From assembly GCF_900115955.1 (NCBI RefSeq), contig NZ_FOYL01000005.1:496001-560000 (forward strand): a DNA stretch of 64,000 bases, given 5' to 3'. Below are positions 55,745-64,000 of this stretch, piece after piece. A program made the position numbers and the translations under genes. The stretch's first letter is position 1. Each line of letters begins with the position of its first letter. This stretch comes from Lentzea waywayandensis. Lineage in GTDB: Bacteria > Actinomycetota > Actinomycetes > Mycobacteriales > Pseudonocardiaceae. The notes beneath the pieces are model-generated. The model worked only from the letters and a program-made list of their open reading frames with translations, was not told the DNA's origin and searched no databases.

Positions 55745-58300
55745 ATGCGATTCCACCTGCTGGGCTCACTGGAAGTCCTCGACGACGACCTGCCCGTGCC
55801 GTTGGGCGGCGTCAAGCAGCGCGCGGCTCTGGGTTTCCTCCTGCTGCACGCCAACCGAGTGGTGGCGACGAGCAAGCTGCTCCAGGCGTTGTGGTCGCGG
55901 GATGTCCCGCCCACGGCGCGCAAGATGCTCCAGAACGCCGTCTCAGGGCTGCGAGGCGTTCTCACTCCCCACGGCAGCAACCCCGAGGGGTCCGCACTGC
56001 TGCTGACCCACGCGCCGGGGTACCTGCTGCGCGTGGACCAGAACTCCCTCGACCTGTCGCGCTTCCAGCAGCTGACCGAACAGGGACGAGGTGAACTCTC
56101 CTCTGGCAACTGGCCCGCCGCCGCGAAGGTGCTCCGCAAGGCACTGAGCTTGTGGCGCGGACCGGTGCTCGCGGATCTTGCGGAGACCGGCATCAACTGG
56201 CCGGAGCTGACCGCCATCAAAGACGGGCGGCTGGCGACGCAGGAGGACTGCTTCGAGGCAGAACTCGCCTGCGGAAGGCACTACGAGATCATCGGCGAGC
56301 TGGAGTCGCTGATCGAGGTGGAGCCCTATCGCGAACGGCTCAACGGGCAGCTGATGCTCGCGCTTTACCGGTGTGGCCGGCAGGTGGACGCGCTGAGCGT
56401 CTACCGCCGTACCAGGGCGGCGTTGGTGGAGGAGCTCGGCCTCGAACCGGGCCGCGAGCTCCAGGAACTGGAGCGCGCGATCCTCGACCACGCCCCCGCG
56501 TTGGACCTTCCGCCGTCGGTGCAACGCAGGCACCTGCTGGCCGTCGGCCAGGCTTCTCCCGTGTCCGCTCCCGTCGTGATCACGCCACCCGTCGCACAGC
56601 CCGTCGCTCCGCCGGTCGCCGTGGGCGCGATGGACGTGACGACCGTGGAGCGCAAGCTCGTCAGCGTCGTGATGGTGTCCGCCCAGCTCGGTCTCGCGGC
56701 CGGTGACGGTGACCCGGAGGACGTCGACGCGGTGCACCAGGAAGTCGCTTCCGTCGTCTCCGCCGAGGTTTCCCGCCTGGGCGGCGTCGTCGGCGGCAAC
56801 GTCGGTTCCGTGTTCCTGGCTCTGTTCGGTGTCCCCAAGACCGCCGAGGACGACGCCGACCGCGCCGTGCGTGCCTCGTTGGCCATCCGCGACCGGCTGG
56901 CTGCCGTCGCGGACGTGCAGATCGGCGTGGCGACCGGCGACTCTCTCGTGCGTCTGCCTTCGTCCGGTGCGCCCACTGCCACGGGCGTGCTGCTCGACCA
57001 GTGCCGTCAGCTGATGGCGTTGTCTCCGCTGGGTGCCGTTCGTGCGTGCTCCGCGACCCGTGAGGCAGCCGGTTCCGTGACGTGGGAGGCCGATGGCGCC
57101 CCGACCGGAGGCTGGCAGGCGGTCTCGTGCGTGTCGCCGCGTGGTGCGACCCGCCGTTCGCAGGCCGCCGTGCCGTTCGTGGAGCGCGAGCGTGAGTTGC
57201 TGGTGCTGCAAGGGCTTCTCGACGAGGTCCGCACGCGCCGACGCCCGCACTTCGTGACCGTGCTCGGCGAAGCGGGCGTGGGCAAGACACGGCTCGTCAA
57301 CGAACTCACGTCTTCTTGTTCGACCGCTTTGCGCGGCACCGCAACGGCTTTCGGCGACGACCACGGCTTTGGGCCACTTTCGGACGTCGTGAGCGGCTTC
57401 TCCTCCTTCGAAACGCTGCGGGCCGCTCTCGCGTCGCTGGTCGGCGTCGGTGAGCTCGCGGACCGGCTGCACGGGAGCCTCGCCTGCCTGGCCGAACCCG
57501 GCCCCGGCGTGCAGGCGGACTTCCCGGCGTGGCGGCGGTTCCTGGAGGAGGTCGCGGAGTCCGACCCGCTGGTCGTCCTCCTGGAGGACGTGCACTGGGC
57601 GAACGACGTGGTGCTCGACTTCGTGGAGGAACTGAGCGAGCACGCCGGTTCCGTGCCGTTGCTGGTGATCGCCACCGCGCGGCCGGAACTGCTGCAGCGC
57701 CGGCCGTCGTGGTTCGGCGGCAAGCGCAATGCCACCACGATCAGCCTGGAGCCGTTGTCCCACAACGGAACGCGCAGCCTGCTGAACTCGTTGCTGCACA
57801 CCCGCGAGCTGTCGTCCGAACTGTGGCAGGCGCTGGTGACGTGCGTGGGCGGCAACCCGTTGTTCGCCACCGAGTACGCCCGCATGGTGGCCGACCCACG
57901 CATGCCGTGCGTGCAGAACGACGCTTCGCTGCCTGTCCCGCCATCAGTGCGTGGAGTGCTGACCGCTCAGCTCGACTCGCTGCCGTTCGAGGTGAAGGCC
58001 GTCCTTCAGGACGCCGCCGTCGCGGGTGATCTGGTGTCGCCCGGAGCGGTGGCCGCGACCGGTCAGCGTGACGCTCTCGAGGTCGCCAAGGCGCTGGAAC
58101 TGCTGGAACAGCGAGACTTCCTGCGCCGCCAGGGTCGCAACAGCGAGACGGGCGAGATCGAGTACGGGTTCCGGCATCTGCTGGTGCGCGACGTCGTTGC
58201 GGACCAGCTACCTCGCGCCGAGCGTGCGGTGAAGCGGGAACGCGCTCTCGGCTGGTTCGAGGAACCGGCGCTGGACCTCACCGACCGCAGGGCGGGCTGA
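55745..58300 (+). CDS. SARP-type regulator fused to a degenerate cyclase domain and AAA ATPase
   Basis: 851 aa, AAAGGAGG upstream. Winged helix (1-97), BTAD (100-250), Pro/Val linker (265-295), class III cyclase-like domain (300-465) and AAA ATPase with G-E-A-G-V-G-K-T (508-515) and L-L-E-D-V-H-W (about 614-620). The cyclase metal-binding aspartates are lost: the F-A-D block reads M-V-S-A-Q and the G-D-A block reads G-S-V-F-L-A-L-F-G, so it should not make cyclic nucleotide. Same transcript as the DTPW peptide. Confidence 0.88.
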   Translation: MRFHLLGSLEVLDDDLPVPLGGVKQRAALGFLLLHANRVVATSKLLQALWSRDVPPTARKMLQNAVSGLRGVLTPHGSNPEGSALLLTHAPGYLLRVDQNSLDLSRFQQLTEQGRGELSSGNWPAAAKVLRKALSLWRGPVLADLAETGINWPELTAIKDGRLATQEDCFEAELACGRHYEIIGELESLIEVEPYRERLNGQLMLALYRCGRQVDALSVYRRTRAALVEELGLEPGRELQELERAILDHAPALDLPPSVQRRHLLAVGQASPVSAPVVITPPVAQPVAPPVAVGAMDVTTVERKLVSVVMVSAQLGLAAGDGDPEDVDAVHQEVASVVSAEVSRLGGVVGGNVGSVFLALFGVPKTAEDDADRAVRASLAIRDRLAAVADVQIGVATGDSLVRLPSSGAPTATGVLLDQCRQLMALSPLGAVRACSATREAAGSVTWEADGAPTGGWQAVSCVSPRGATRRSQAAVPFVERERELLVLQGLLDEVRTRRRPHFVTVLGEAGVGKTRLVNELTSSCSTALRGTATAFGDDHGFGPLSDVVSGFSSFETLRAALASLVGVGELADRLHGSLACLAEPGPGVQADFPAWRRFLEEVAESDPLVVLLEDVHWANDVVLDFVEELSEHAGSVPLLVIATARPELLQRRPSWFGGKRNATTISLEPLSHNGTRSLLNSLLHTRELSSELWQALVTCVGGNPLFATEYARMVADPRMPCVQNDASLPVPPSVRGVLTAQLDSLPFEVKAVLQDAAVAGDLVSPGAVAATGQRDALEVAKALELLEQRDFLRRQGRNSETGEIEYGFRHLLVRDVVADQLPRAERAVKRERALGWFEEPALDLTDRRAG

Positions 58301-58318
58301 CCGTCCCCTGGTGAAACG

Positions 58319-58374
58319 CTGAACGCCGGGCCGCGCGTCCTCCCCCAGCGCGCTGCCCGGCGTTCAGTTCTTTC
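58319..58374. terminator. Bidirectional terminator between the SARP-AAA gene and proS
   Basis: 13-bp perfect arms CTGAACGCCGGGC (58319-58331) and GCCCGGCGTTCAG (58355-58367), with inner CGCG pairing, then TTCTTTC on the plus strand. It reaches the proS stop. Confidence 0.8.
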
Positions 58375-60115
58375 AGCTGTTGACGACCTGCACCAGGTGG
58401 TCGACGGCCTCCGCGACCGGCACCTCGACGCGCTCACCGGAGCGGCGGTCCTTGACCTCGACCGTGCCGTCCTTCAGGCCGCGGCCGATCACCAGGATCG
58501 TCGGGATGCCGACGAGCTCGGCGTCCGCGAACTTCACGCCGGGGCTCGCCTTGCGGTCGTCCAGCAGGACCTTGAGGCCCTTGGCGCTGAGCTGCTTCGC
58601 GAAGTCCTCACCGGCGGCCATGAGCGTCTCGTCCTTGCCGGCGACCACGACGTGGACGTCGGCGGGGGCGACGTTGCGGGGCCAGATCAGGCCGCGGTCG
58701 TCGTGCGACTGCTCCGCGATGACCGCGACGAGCCGCGAGACGCCGACGCCGTACGAGCCCATGGTGATCCGGACGGGCTTGGAGTCCGGGCCGAGGGCGT
58801 CGAGCGAGAACGCGTCCGCGTACTTGCGGCCGAGCTGGAAGATGTGGCCGATCTCGATGCCGCGCGCGGCGACCAGCACACCCTTGCCGTCCGGCGACGC
58901 GTCGCCCTCACGGACCTCGGCGACGTCGATGACGCCGTCGGGCGTGAAGTCACGGCCCGCCACCAGGTCGACGACGTGGTGGTCGGCCTTGTCCGCGCCG
59001 GTGACCCACGCGGTACCCGTGACGACGCGGGGGTCGGCGAGGAAGCGGATGCCGTTGGCCTGGATGGCTCCCGGACCGATGTATCCCTTGACCAGGAACG
59101 AGTTCTTGGCGAAGTCGGCCGCTTCGAGCATGGCGACCTCGGCCGGTTCGAGCGCCGCTTCGAGACGCTTGAAGTCGACCTCGCGGTCACCGGGGACGGC
59201 CACCGCGAGCAACTCCCAGTCCTTGCCGGGGCGCTTGACCTTGACCAGGACGTTCTTCAGCGTGTCGGCCGCGGTGAACTTGCGGTCGGTGTTCGCGTTG
59301 AGGAAGTCCACCAGCGTCTCGATGGTGGGCGTGTTCGGCGTGTGGTGCACCTGCGCCGCGGGCTTGTCGTCGATCGACTGCGCGGGGGGCGCGGGCGTCG
59401 TGACGGCCTCGACGTTCGCCGCGTAACCGGACTCGGTGCTGCGCACGAAGGTGTCCTCGCCCGTCTCGGCGACGGCGAGGAACTCCTCGGACGCGGACCC
59501 GCCCATCGCACCGGACGTGGCGGAGACGATCACGTACTCCAGGCCGAGCCGGTCGAAGATGCGGATGTAGGCGTCACGGTGGTCCTTGTACGACTGGCTC
59601 AGACCCTCGTCGGTGAGGTCGAACGAGTACGAGTCCTTCATCAGGAACTCGCGCCCGCGCAGGATGCCCGCACGGGGACGCGCCTCGTCGCGGTACTTGG
59701 TCTGGATCTGGTACAGCGTGACGGGGTAGTCCTTGTAGGAGCTGTACTCACCCTTCACGGTGAGGGTGAACATCTCCTCGTGCGTGGGCCCGAGGAGGTA
59801 GTCGGCGCCCTTGCGGTCCTTGAGGCGGAACAGGTTGGGGCCGTACTCCTCCCACCGGTTCGTCGCCTCGTAGGGCTCCTTGGGCAGCAGCGCGGGGAAC
59901 TGGATCTCCTGCGCGCCGAAGGCGTCCATCTCCTCGCGGACGACGGCCTCGATGTTGCGCAGGACCTTGAGTCCCAGCGGCAGCCAGGTGTACCCGCCCG
60001 GCGCGACGCGGCGGACGTAGCCGGCGCGCACCAGCAGCTTGTGGCTGGGCACTTCGGCGTCCGCCGGATCCTCGCGAAGGGTGCGCAGGAACAGCGACGA
60101 CATCCTGGTGATCAC
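58373..60115 (-). CDS. proS: Prolyl-tRNA synthetase (bacterial type, with editing domain)
   Basis: 580 aa. Class II motif 2 ([18 protein letters not shown] split around R-D-E) and motif 3 (G-S-Y-G-V-G-V-S-R), an inserted YbaK-type editing domain (about 225-400) that removes alanine from tRNA-Pro, and the C-terminal anticodon domain. GTG 60115 has GAGGAG upstream; ATG 60103 is possible. In mycobacteria proS also lies just upstream of rimP. Confidence 0.97.
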   Translation of the reverse strand: MITRMSSLFLRTLREDPADAEVPSHKLLVRAGYVRRVAPGGYTWLPLGLKVLRNIEAVVREEMDAFGAQEIQFPALLPKEPYEATNRWEEYGPNLFRLKDRKGADYLLGPTHEEMFTLTVKGEYSSYKDYPVTLYQIQTKYRDEARPRAGILRGREFLMKDSYSFDLTDEGLSQSYKDHRDAYIRIFDRLGLEYVIVSATSGAMGGSASEEFLAVAETGEDTFVRSTESGYAANVEAVTTPAPPAQSIDDKPAAQVHHTPNTPTIETLVDFLNANTDRKFTAADTLKNVLVKVKRPGKDWELLAVAVPGDREVDFKRLEAALEPAEVAMLEAADFAKNSFLVKGYIGPGAIQANGIRFLADPRVVTGTAWVTGADKADHHVVDLVAGRDFTPDGVIDVAEVREGDASPDGKGVLVAARGIEIGHIFQLGRKYADAFSLDALGPDSKPVRITMGSYGVGVSRLVAVIAEQSHDDRGLIWPRNVAPADVHVVVAGKDETLMAAGEDFAKQLSAKGLKVLLDDRKASPGVKFADAELVGIPTILVIGRGLKDGTVEVKDRRSGERVEVPVAEAVDHLVQVVNS

Positions 60116-60237
60116 GGTGGGTACTCCTCGTTCACGGGCAGTTGAAACAGCGTACTGGTTGGACGTTCCCCGAAATCGCGCGCGGTGCTTCCGGTGGGCT
60201 CTGACCTGCGCGAACCAGAATTGTCAGACCCCCTGGG

Positions 60238-60243
60238 TAGCGT
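60238..60243 (+). promoter_or_regulatory. Putative -10 box (TAGCGT) for the VOC gene
   Basis: Seven bases from the ATG at 60251, no SD. Confidence 0.4.
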
Positions 60244-60250
60244 CCGTCCC

Positions 60251-60610
60251 ATGCCTCTGACCATCGACATGATCACCATCGACACGGGCGACGCGCGCAA
60301 GCTCGCGGAGTTCTGGACCGCCGCTCTGGGCACCACGATCCAGAACGACTGGGGTGACTTCATCCTGCTCGCGCCGAACACCGAGTCCGGTGCCGTGCTC
60401 GGCATCCAGCAGGTGCCGGACGCGACGCCGGGCAAGAACAGAGTCCACTTCGACTCGCACGTGCCAGACCGCCTGGCGGAGGTGGCCCGCCTGGTCGAGC
60501 TCGGTGCCACGGAGGTCGGGGTGCACAGCGTTCCCGGCCTCGTGTGGTCGGTGCTCGCCGACCCGGACGGCAACCAGTTCTGCGTCGGCCAGCCGGGCGA
60601 GGAGCTCTAG
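60251..60610 (+). CDS. VOC (glyoxalase/bleomycin resistance-like) family protein
   Basis: 119 aa from ATG 60251. One beta-alpha-beta-beta-beta unit pair with A-R-K-L-A-E-F-W, V-H-F-D-S-H-V and L-A-D-P-D-G-N-Q-F-C, the VOC pattern; His and Glu/Asp metal-ligand candidates are present. Substrate unknown. Divergent from proS. Confidence 0.88.
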   Translation: MPLTIDMITIDTGDARKLAEFWTAALGTTIQNDWGDFILLAPNTESGAVLGIQQVPDATPGKNRVHFDSHVPDRLAEVARLVELGATEVGVHSVPGLVWSVLADPDGNQFCVGQPGEEL

Positions 60611-60660
60611 TCGGAGTGATCCGGCCCGTTGCCGGGCGGACCCGCGGTCGGGCCGTGACG

Positions 60661-60925
60661 AGCTCGCGGCCAGGCCAGGCAAACGCGCAGCCAGACCGGG
60701 CAAACCTGGGGTCGGGCCCGACAGACCCGCAGCCAGGCCAGGCAACCTGCAGCCAAGCCGGGCAACCTGTGGTCAGGCCGTGACGAGCTCGGGTCAGGCC
60801 GGGCAACGCGCGGTCAGGCCAGGCAACCCGCAGCCAGGCCGTGCGAACTCGCGGCCAGACCGGCCAACCCGCAGCCAGGTCGGACGACCCGCGGTCAGGC
60901 CGGGCGAACTCGCGGCCAGGTGGGT
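60661..60925. repeat. Degenerate 20-22-bp tandem repeat (about 13 units)
   Basis: Units follow CCGCAGCCAGGCCAGGCAAC with variations such as CCGCGGTCAGGCCGGGCGAA and GTGACGAG inserts. The stretch is open in several frames only because of the repeat. The whole gap 60611-61038 has no recognisable gene; after the repeats the DNA is nondescript. Confidence 0.8.
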
Positions 60926-61038
60926 GCATCGCGGTGCCGCCTCCACGACCTCGTACCGGTTGCACGGGGTGTGGGAGCGGCGCCGCGAGAACTCCCCGCT
61001 GAGCGTGCATTCGCTCGCCAACGGGCCGGATCACGCCA

Positions 61039-61995
61039 CTACAGCGCGACCGGCAGCCCGTAGTCGATCCAGGTCCGCGCCACCTCGAACCCGGCGCGCT
61101 CGTACACGCCGAGCGCACGGGTCGAGTTGGCCGAGTCCACGGAGAGCCCGGCGCGCTGGTAGCCCTGCGTCCTGCTCTGAGCCAGCGTCCAGCTCAGCAG
61201 GGCCGTGGCCACGCCACGCCCGCGGTGCTCCTCCAGGGTGCCGACGTCCCCGATCCACAACTCGCGGACGCCGGTCATCTCTTCGACGACCGGGTAGTGC
61301 CGTGCGAGCACGAACCCGACCACGGCGCCCTGGAAGAGCGCCAGGAAGGAGGACTCCGGAACGAACCGCTTGCTGTCGGTGAACGACGCCGCCCATTCCT
61401 CCGGGCTGCGGTCGACCGACCCCCAGTGCTGGGCGAACGCCGCGTTGCAGACCTGGCGGACCTCTTCGTCACGGGCCGCGGAGAACGGCACGATCTCGTA
61501 GCCGGACGGGATCGGGACCTGGGCGAGTGACTCGCCCAGTGCCACCTCCAGCTCGTAGAAGTAGCGGTCGGCGCCGAAGCCGAGCTTCTCGACCAGCGCG
61601 ACGTGTCCCTCGGCACGGCTCTCGACCATGGTGCACACGGCGAGCGGCAGGTCCGGGTGGCGTGCGACGTGGAGGTCGTGCGCCAGGGTGGCGAGGCGTG
61701 GCAGCAGTTGCAGCCCGATGCCCTCACGCCGGAACTCGGGGTGGACCACGCCGTCCAGCCGGACGCGGTGCGTGTCCACGGGGTTGTCGCGCAACGCGAC
61801 CAGCCCGTAGGCCGCAAGCCTTCCGCCCGTGAGCACGGCCAACGATCCGCCGGGCAGGTCGGCCTTGCCGAACGACTCGGCGAAGTCCTCTTCGGACAAC
61901 AGTTCGCCGGTGTCGTCGACCGCCTCGGCCGCGTTGTAGAGAGCGGCCACCTCTGGGATGTCCGCTGTCGTGAGCGGGCGCCACACGAGTTCCAC
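61039..61995 (-). CDS. Tandem GNAT acetyltransferase (mycothiol-synthase-like layout)
   Basis: 318 aa from GTG 61995. Two GNAT domains: 1-160 with H-P-E-F-R-R-E-G-I-G, and 165-318 with L-E-E-H-R-G-R-G-V-A-T-A-L-L and Y-E-R-A-G-F. Such pairs include MshD, but many paralogs exist and the substrate cannot be assigned. A TANNNT box 8 nt upstream supports the start. Confidence 0.85.
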   Translation of the reverse strand: MELVWRPLTTADIPEVAALYNAAEAVDDTGELLSEEDFAESFGKADLPGGSLAVLTGGRLAAYGLVALRDNPVDTHRVRLDGVVHPEFRREGIGLQLLPRLATLAHDLHVARHPDLPLAVCTMVESRAEGHVALVEKLGFGADRYFYELEVALGESLAQVPIPSGYEIVPFSAARDEEVRQVCNAAFAQHWGSVDRSPEEWAASFTDSKRFVPESSFLALFQGAVVGFVLARHYPVVEEMTGVRELWIGDVGTLEEHRGRGVATALLSWTLAQSRTQGYQRAGLSVDSANSTRALGVYERAGFEVARTWIDYGLPVAL

Positions 61996-62003
61996 GTCGA
62001 ATG

Positions 62004-62009
62004 ACGCTA
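62004..62009 (-). promoter_or_regulatory. Putative -10 box (TAGCGT) for the tandem GNAT gene
   Basis: Eight bases from the GTG at 61995, no SD. Confidence 0.4.
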
Positions 62010-62081
62010 CGGGGAGGCGATAACGCCAACAACCGAATAACGCGTTGCCCGCGATGCGCCGCCGGGGCCATCCTGCGAGCG

Positions 62082-62837
62082 ATGACGCCACCAGAGATCG
62101 CACCGCTGCACGAGGACCTGACGTTCCACGGGCCTCTGTCCGAGCAACGAGCGGCACGCCTGATCCGTTCGCTCATGCCACTGGACGACGCCCACGTGCT
62201 GGACGTCGGCTGCGGCTGGGCGGAGTTCCTCCTGCGAACCCTGGAAGCCGCGCCCACGGCCACCGGCACCGGTGTCGACCTGAACGCCGCGGACATCGCC
62301 CACGGGCAGGCCAACGCCGAGGCCCGAGGCCTGACCGGGCGCGTCAGCCTTCAGGTGGCGGACGTCGCCCAGTGGCACCCGGATCGGCCGGCCGACGTGG
62401 TGATCGTCAACGGCGCCAGTCAGGTGTGGGGCGGAGACCCGTTGCAGCACACGGCGAACGCGCTCACGGCGGCGAAGCAGCTGCTGCGCGCGGGCGGACG
62501 GCTCCTGCTGGGCGAGGGCTTCTGGGAACGCGAGCCGACCGAGGACCAGCTGGCCGCGATGCCGGTGCCGCGCGACCAGTACGGCTCGGTGGCCGACCTG
62601 GTGGACCTCGCGCACGCCCACGGCTACCGCATGCTCGCGGTGGAACAGGCGAGCCTCGACGAGTGGGACGTGTTCGAGAACGGGCACGGCCTCGCCTGGG
62701 AGCGCTGGCTGCGCGACAACCCGGACTCCGAGCACGCCCCGGAGATCAGGGCGAAGGCCGACACCTCCCGCGGCTACCGGTTGCGGGGATGGCGCGGCAC
62801 GCTCGGCCTGGCCTACCTGACTCTCCAGGCACCCTGA
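62082..62837 (+). CDS. Class I SAM-dependent methyltransferase
   Basis: 251 aa from ATG 62082. Motif I is V-L-D-V-G-C-G-W-A (T-G replaced by W-A, a common variant), G-V-D-L-N is the ribose-binding acidic block and V-A-D-V-A-Q-W is motif II. W-E-R-E-P-T-E-D-Q and Y-R-M-L-A-V-E-Q follow. Substrate unknown. Ends in a terminator facing the tRNA-like gene. Confidence 0.85.
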   Translation: MTPPEIAPLHEDLTFHGPLSEQRAARLIRSLMPLDDAHVLDVGCGWAEFLLRTLEAAPTATGTGVDLNAADIAHGQANAEARGLTGRVSLQVADVAQWHPDRPADVVIVNGASQVWGGDPLQHTANALTAAKQLLRAGGRLLLGEGFWEREPTEDQLAAMPVPRDQYGSVADLVDLAHAHGYRMLAVEQASLDEWDVFENGHGLAWERWLRDNPDSEHAPEIRAKADTSRGYRLRGWRGTLGLAYLTLQAP

Positions 62838-62849
62838 CGTCCGACACGG

Positions 62850-62880
62850 CTCAGTGGCGGACCGGAGCCCTGCCACTGAG
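62850..62880. terminator. Terminator between methyltransferase and tRNA-like gene
   Basis: Perfect 9-bp arms CTCAGTGGC (62850-62858) and GCCACTGAG (62872-62880) with a 13-nt loop, 12 bases after the stop. Confidence 0.65.
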
Positions 62881-62898
62881 TCACGTGTGCAGAGGGTG

Positions 62899-62972
62899 TT
62901 CGGCCGGCCGGGCTCGAACCGGCGTCCACCCGGAGAGTCGAGCCGGGCGTTCTACCGCTGAACTACAGCCGA
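62899..62972 (-). tRNA. tRNA-like gene with a 9-nt anticodon loop, identity undetermined
   Basis: 74 nt. Acceptor stem TCGGCTG/CGGCCGA (one G-U), T8-A9, D-stem GTTC/GAAC with GG in the loop, anticodon stem CCCGG/CCGGG, 5-nt variable region, T-stem GCCGG/CCGGC with loop TTCGAGC. The anticodon loop is CTCGACTCT (62934-62942), nine bases instead of seven, so the anticodon is unclear (CGA after T33, or a shifted CTC). Short variable region excludes a normal tRNA-Ser. CCA is not encoded. Confidence 0.7.
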
Positions 62973-62988
62973 ACGAACGCCAGCCTGC

Positions 62989-64000
62989 TCATCCCGCCGC
63001 GTCCTGTCCACCGAATACCGGGGATACCGGGGCCTTGCCGCTGTACACGCCGGCGCGGCGCAACGCCATGCCCCACACGGGATCCGCGACGGCCACGCCG
63101 TGCACGAGTTCCGGGGTCGGGCGGAAGCGGGCGGTGGCGCCGTGCGCGCGTGGAGCCGACCAGCCGGAGCGAGCCGGGTCCATGTCGAAGCTGCGGCAGG
63201 CGCGTTCGACATCGCCGCGCGTACAGGTCGCGGTGCCGTCGAGAACCTCCCACGGCAGCGGCAGAGCGGCCCACACGTCGGTGTCCGAGTGCAGGTCGCC
63301 GCCCGTGTCGCGGTGCCACCACGCGAGGTCGGCCGCCATCAGCCGCATCGCCTTGCCCGGCCACGCGTCGGCCAGCAGGTCGGCGGCTCCGGCGGCGTGC
63401 AGGCTGGAGATCCAGCCCGCGCGGGCGGCGTTGTAGGCGCGCGCGAAGGTGTTCCAGGTGGACGAGTCGTGTCCTCGGCGGACGACCATGTTCGCCTGCT
63501 CGAAGTCGTTCTCCTGCCAGAGGTCGCCCAGCACGGCCGCCGCCGACCGCGTGGCAGCCGACCAGCGGCCGATCTGGTTGCCGAGCTGTTCCGGCGTCAG
63601 GTGGCCCAGCACCTCCTCGGTCGGGTGGGCCAGGGCGATCATCGCCCAGTCCGTGCCGGCGGCGAGGCGGCAGCGGCGCAGCAGTGCCGCCGCGACCTGG
63701 TCGAACGCGTTGTCGCGGCCGAGCAGCGTGAACCGGCGGCGCAGCTTGCGGCGGGCCGTGTAGTAGGCGATGAAGCACGCGGCGTTGACGTCCGCGCGGA
63801 AGCGGTCGCGGTCGATCGTGCCGACGAAACCGGCGGCGGCGAGCAGGGTGACGTCGCGCGTCACGATCACGCGGTCGAGGCGGTCCGCCTTGGCCGACAG
63901 CCTGCGCAGCATCCGGAAGCGGCGGTTGTACTGGCGCTTCGACAGACCGATGCCCGCGGCGGCCCGCTCGTCGCGGTTCAGGCGGTCGGAGAGGAAGTCC
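62989..64000 (-). CDS. Conserved actinobacterial protein of unknown function (5' end outside window)
   Basis: About 337 residues visible; the frame stays open to the right edge. The visible beginning reads G-L-S-K-R-Q-Y-N-R-R-F-R, which looks like an HTH recognition segment, then F-T-L-L-G-R-D-N-A-F-D-Q-V, H-P-T-E-E-V-L-G-H-L, W-S-A-A-T-R-S and L-P-L-P-W-E-V-L-D-G. I recognise these blocks from an uncharacterised family in Pseudonocardiales but know no function. Ends 16 bases before the tRNA-like gene. Confidence 0.75.
   Translation of the reverse strand, partial: DFLSDRLNRDERAAAGIGLSKRQYNRRFRMLRRLSAKADRLDRVIVTRDVTLLAAAGFVGTIDRDRFRADVNAACFIAYYTARRKLRRRFTLLGRDNAFDQVAAALLRRCRLAAGTDWAMIALAHPTEEVLGHLTPEQLGNQIGRWSAATRSAAAVLGDLWQENDFEQANMVVRRGHDSSTWNTFARAYNAARAGWISSLHAAGAADLLADAWPGKAMRLMAADLAWWHRDTGGDLHSDTDVWAALPLPWEVLDGTATCTRGDVERACRSFDMDPARSGWSAPRAHGATARFRPTPELVHGVAVADPVWGMALRRAGVYSGKAPVSPVFGGQDAAG

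Noticed and set aside
55290..55769. 159-aa frame antisense to the DTPW peptide gene
   Set aside because: Its repeats mirror the DTPW codons; the plus strand has the SD, signal peptide and downstream partner.
60354..61382. Long frames through the tandem repeat (342 and 252 aa)
   Set aside because: Arise from repeat units whose length is near a multiple of three; they start inside VOC or GNAT genes.

Overview
The window is high-GC DNA from an actinobacterium, most likely of the order Pseudonocardiales (Lentzea, Saccharothrix and Actinosynnema are the type of genome it resembles). The evidence is the gene set (ThyX, RNase J, a TIGR03085-type protein, three AfsR/SARP regulators, a PknB-type kinase, DUF4439), the codon use, and many starts with a TANNNT -10 box 6-8 nt upstream and no Shine-Dalgarno (SD) site, the signature of leaderless transcripts.

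Most of the window is the conserved minus-strand actinobacterial core running from proS down to ftsK: proS (60.1 kb), rimP-nusA-ylxR-infB-DUF503-rbfA (44.4-38.3 kb), nrnA, truB, ribF, rpsO, pnp, an M16 peptidase, dapB, thyX, dapA, rnj and ftsK (2.7 kb). Many joints are ATGA or GTGA stop/start overlaps, which imply translational coupling (dapA-rnj, pnp-M16-dapB, rimP-nusA). Accessory blocks interrupt this order. Region 2.7-9.4 kb, between rnj and ftsK, holds an acyltransferase, a SARP regulator, a methyltransferase, a decayed gene and a stand-alone atpB. Region 11.9-24.9 kb holds a kinase, an aldo/keto reductase with two palindromic operators, transferases and a repeat island. Region 44.4-58.4 kb holds secreted proteins, an aminotransferase, a glycosyltransferase and the SARP/peptide module.

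The most striking locus is 51.7-58.3 kb. Two large SARP-family regulators flank a 745-bp A/T-richer intergenic region. Between them lies a 91-residue Sec-exported pre-peptide whose mature part carries six D-T-P-W-(G/S) repeats. It is followed 43 nt later, on the same strand, by an 851-aa SARP / degenerate cyclase / AAA ATPase protein. This looks like a peptide-plus-regulator module (signal propeptide or multi-core peptide). That role is inference.

Other unusual items: a tRNA-like gene with a complete cloverleaf but a 9-nt anticodon loop (62.9 kb); ylxR with no ATG/GTG/TTG/CTG start available and an ATT at good SD spacing (42.86 kb); an orphan atpB whose SD is locked in an 11-bp stem; a 142-nt hairpin between 59-bp perfect direct repeats (23.9-24.4 kb); a 20-22-bp degenerate tandem repeat (60.66-60.93 kb); and two gene relics. 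Function calls rest on recognisable motifs only; no database search was possible.
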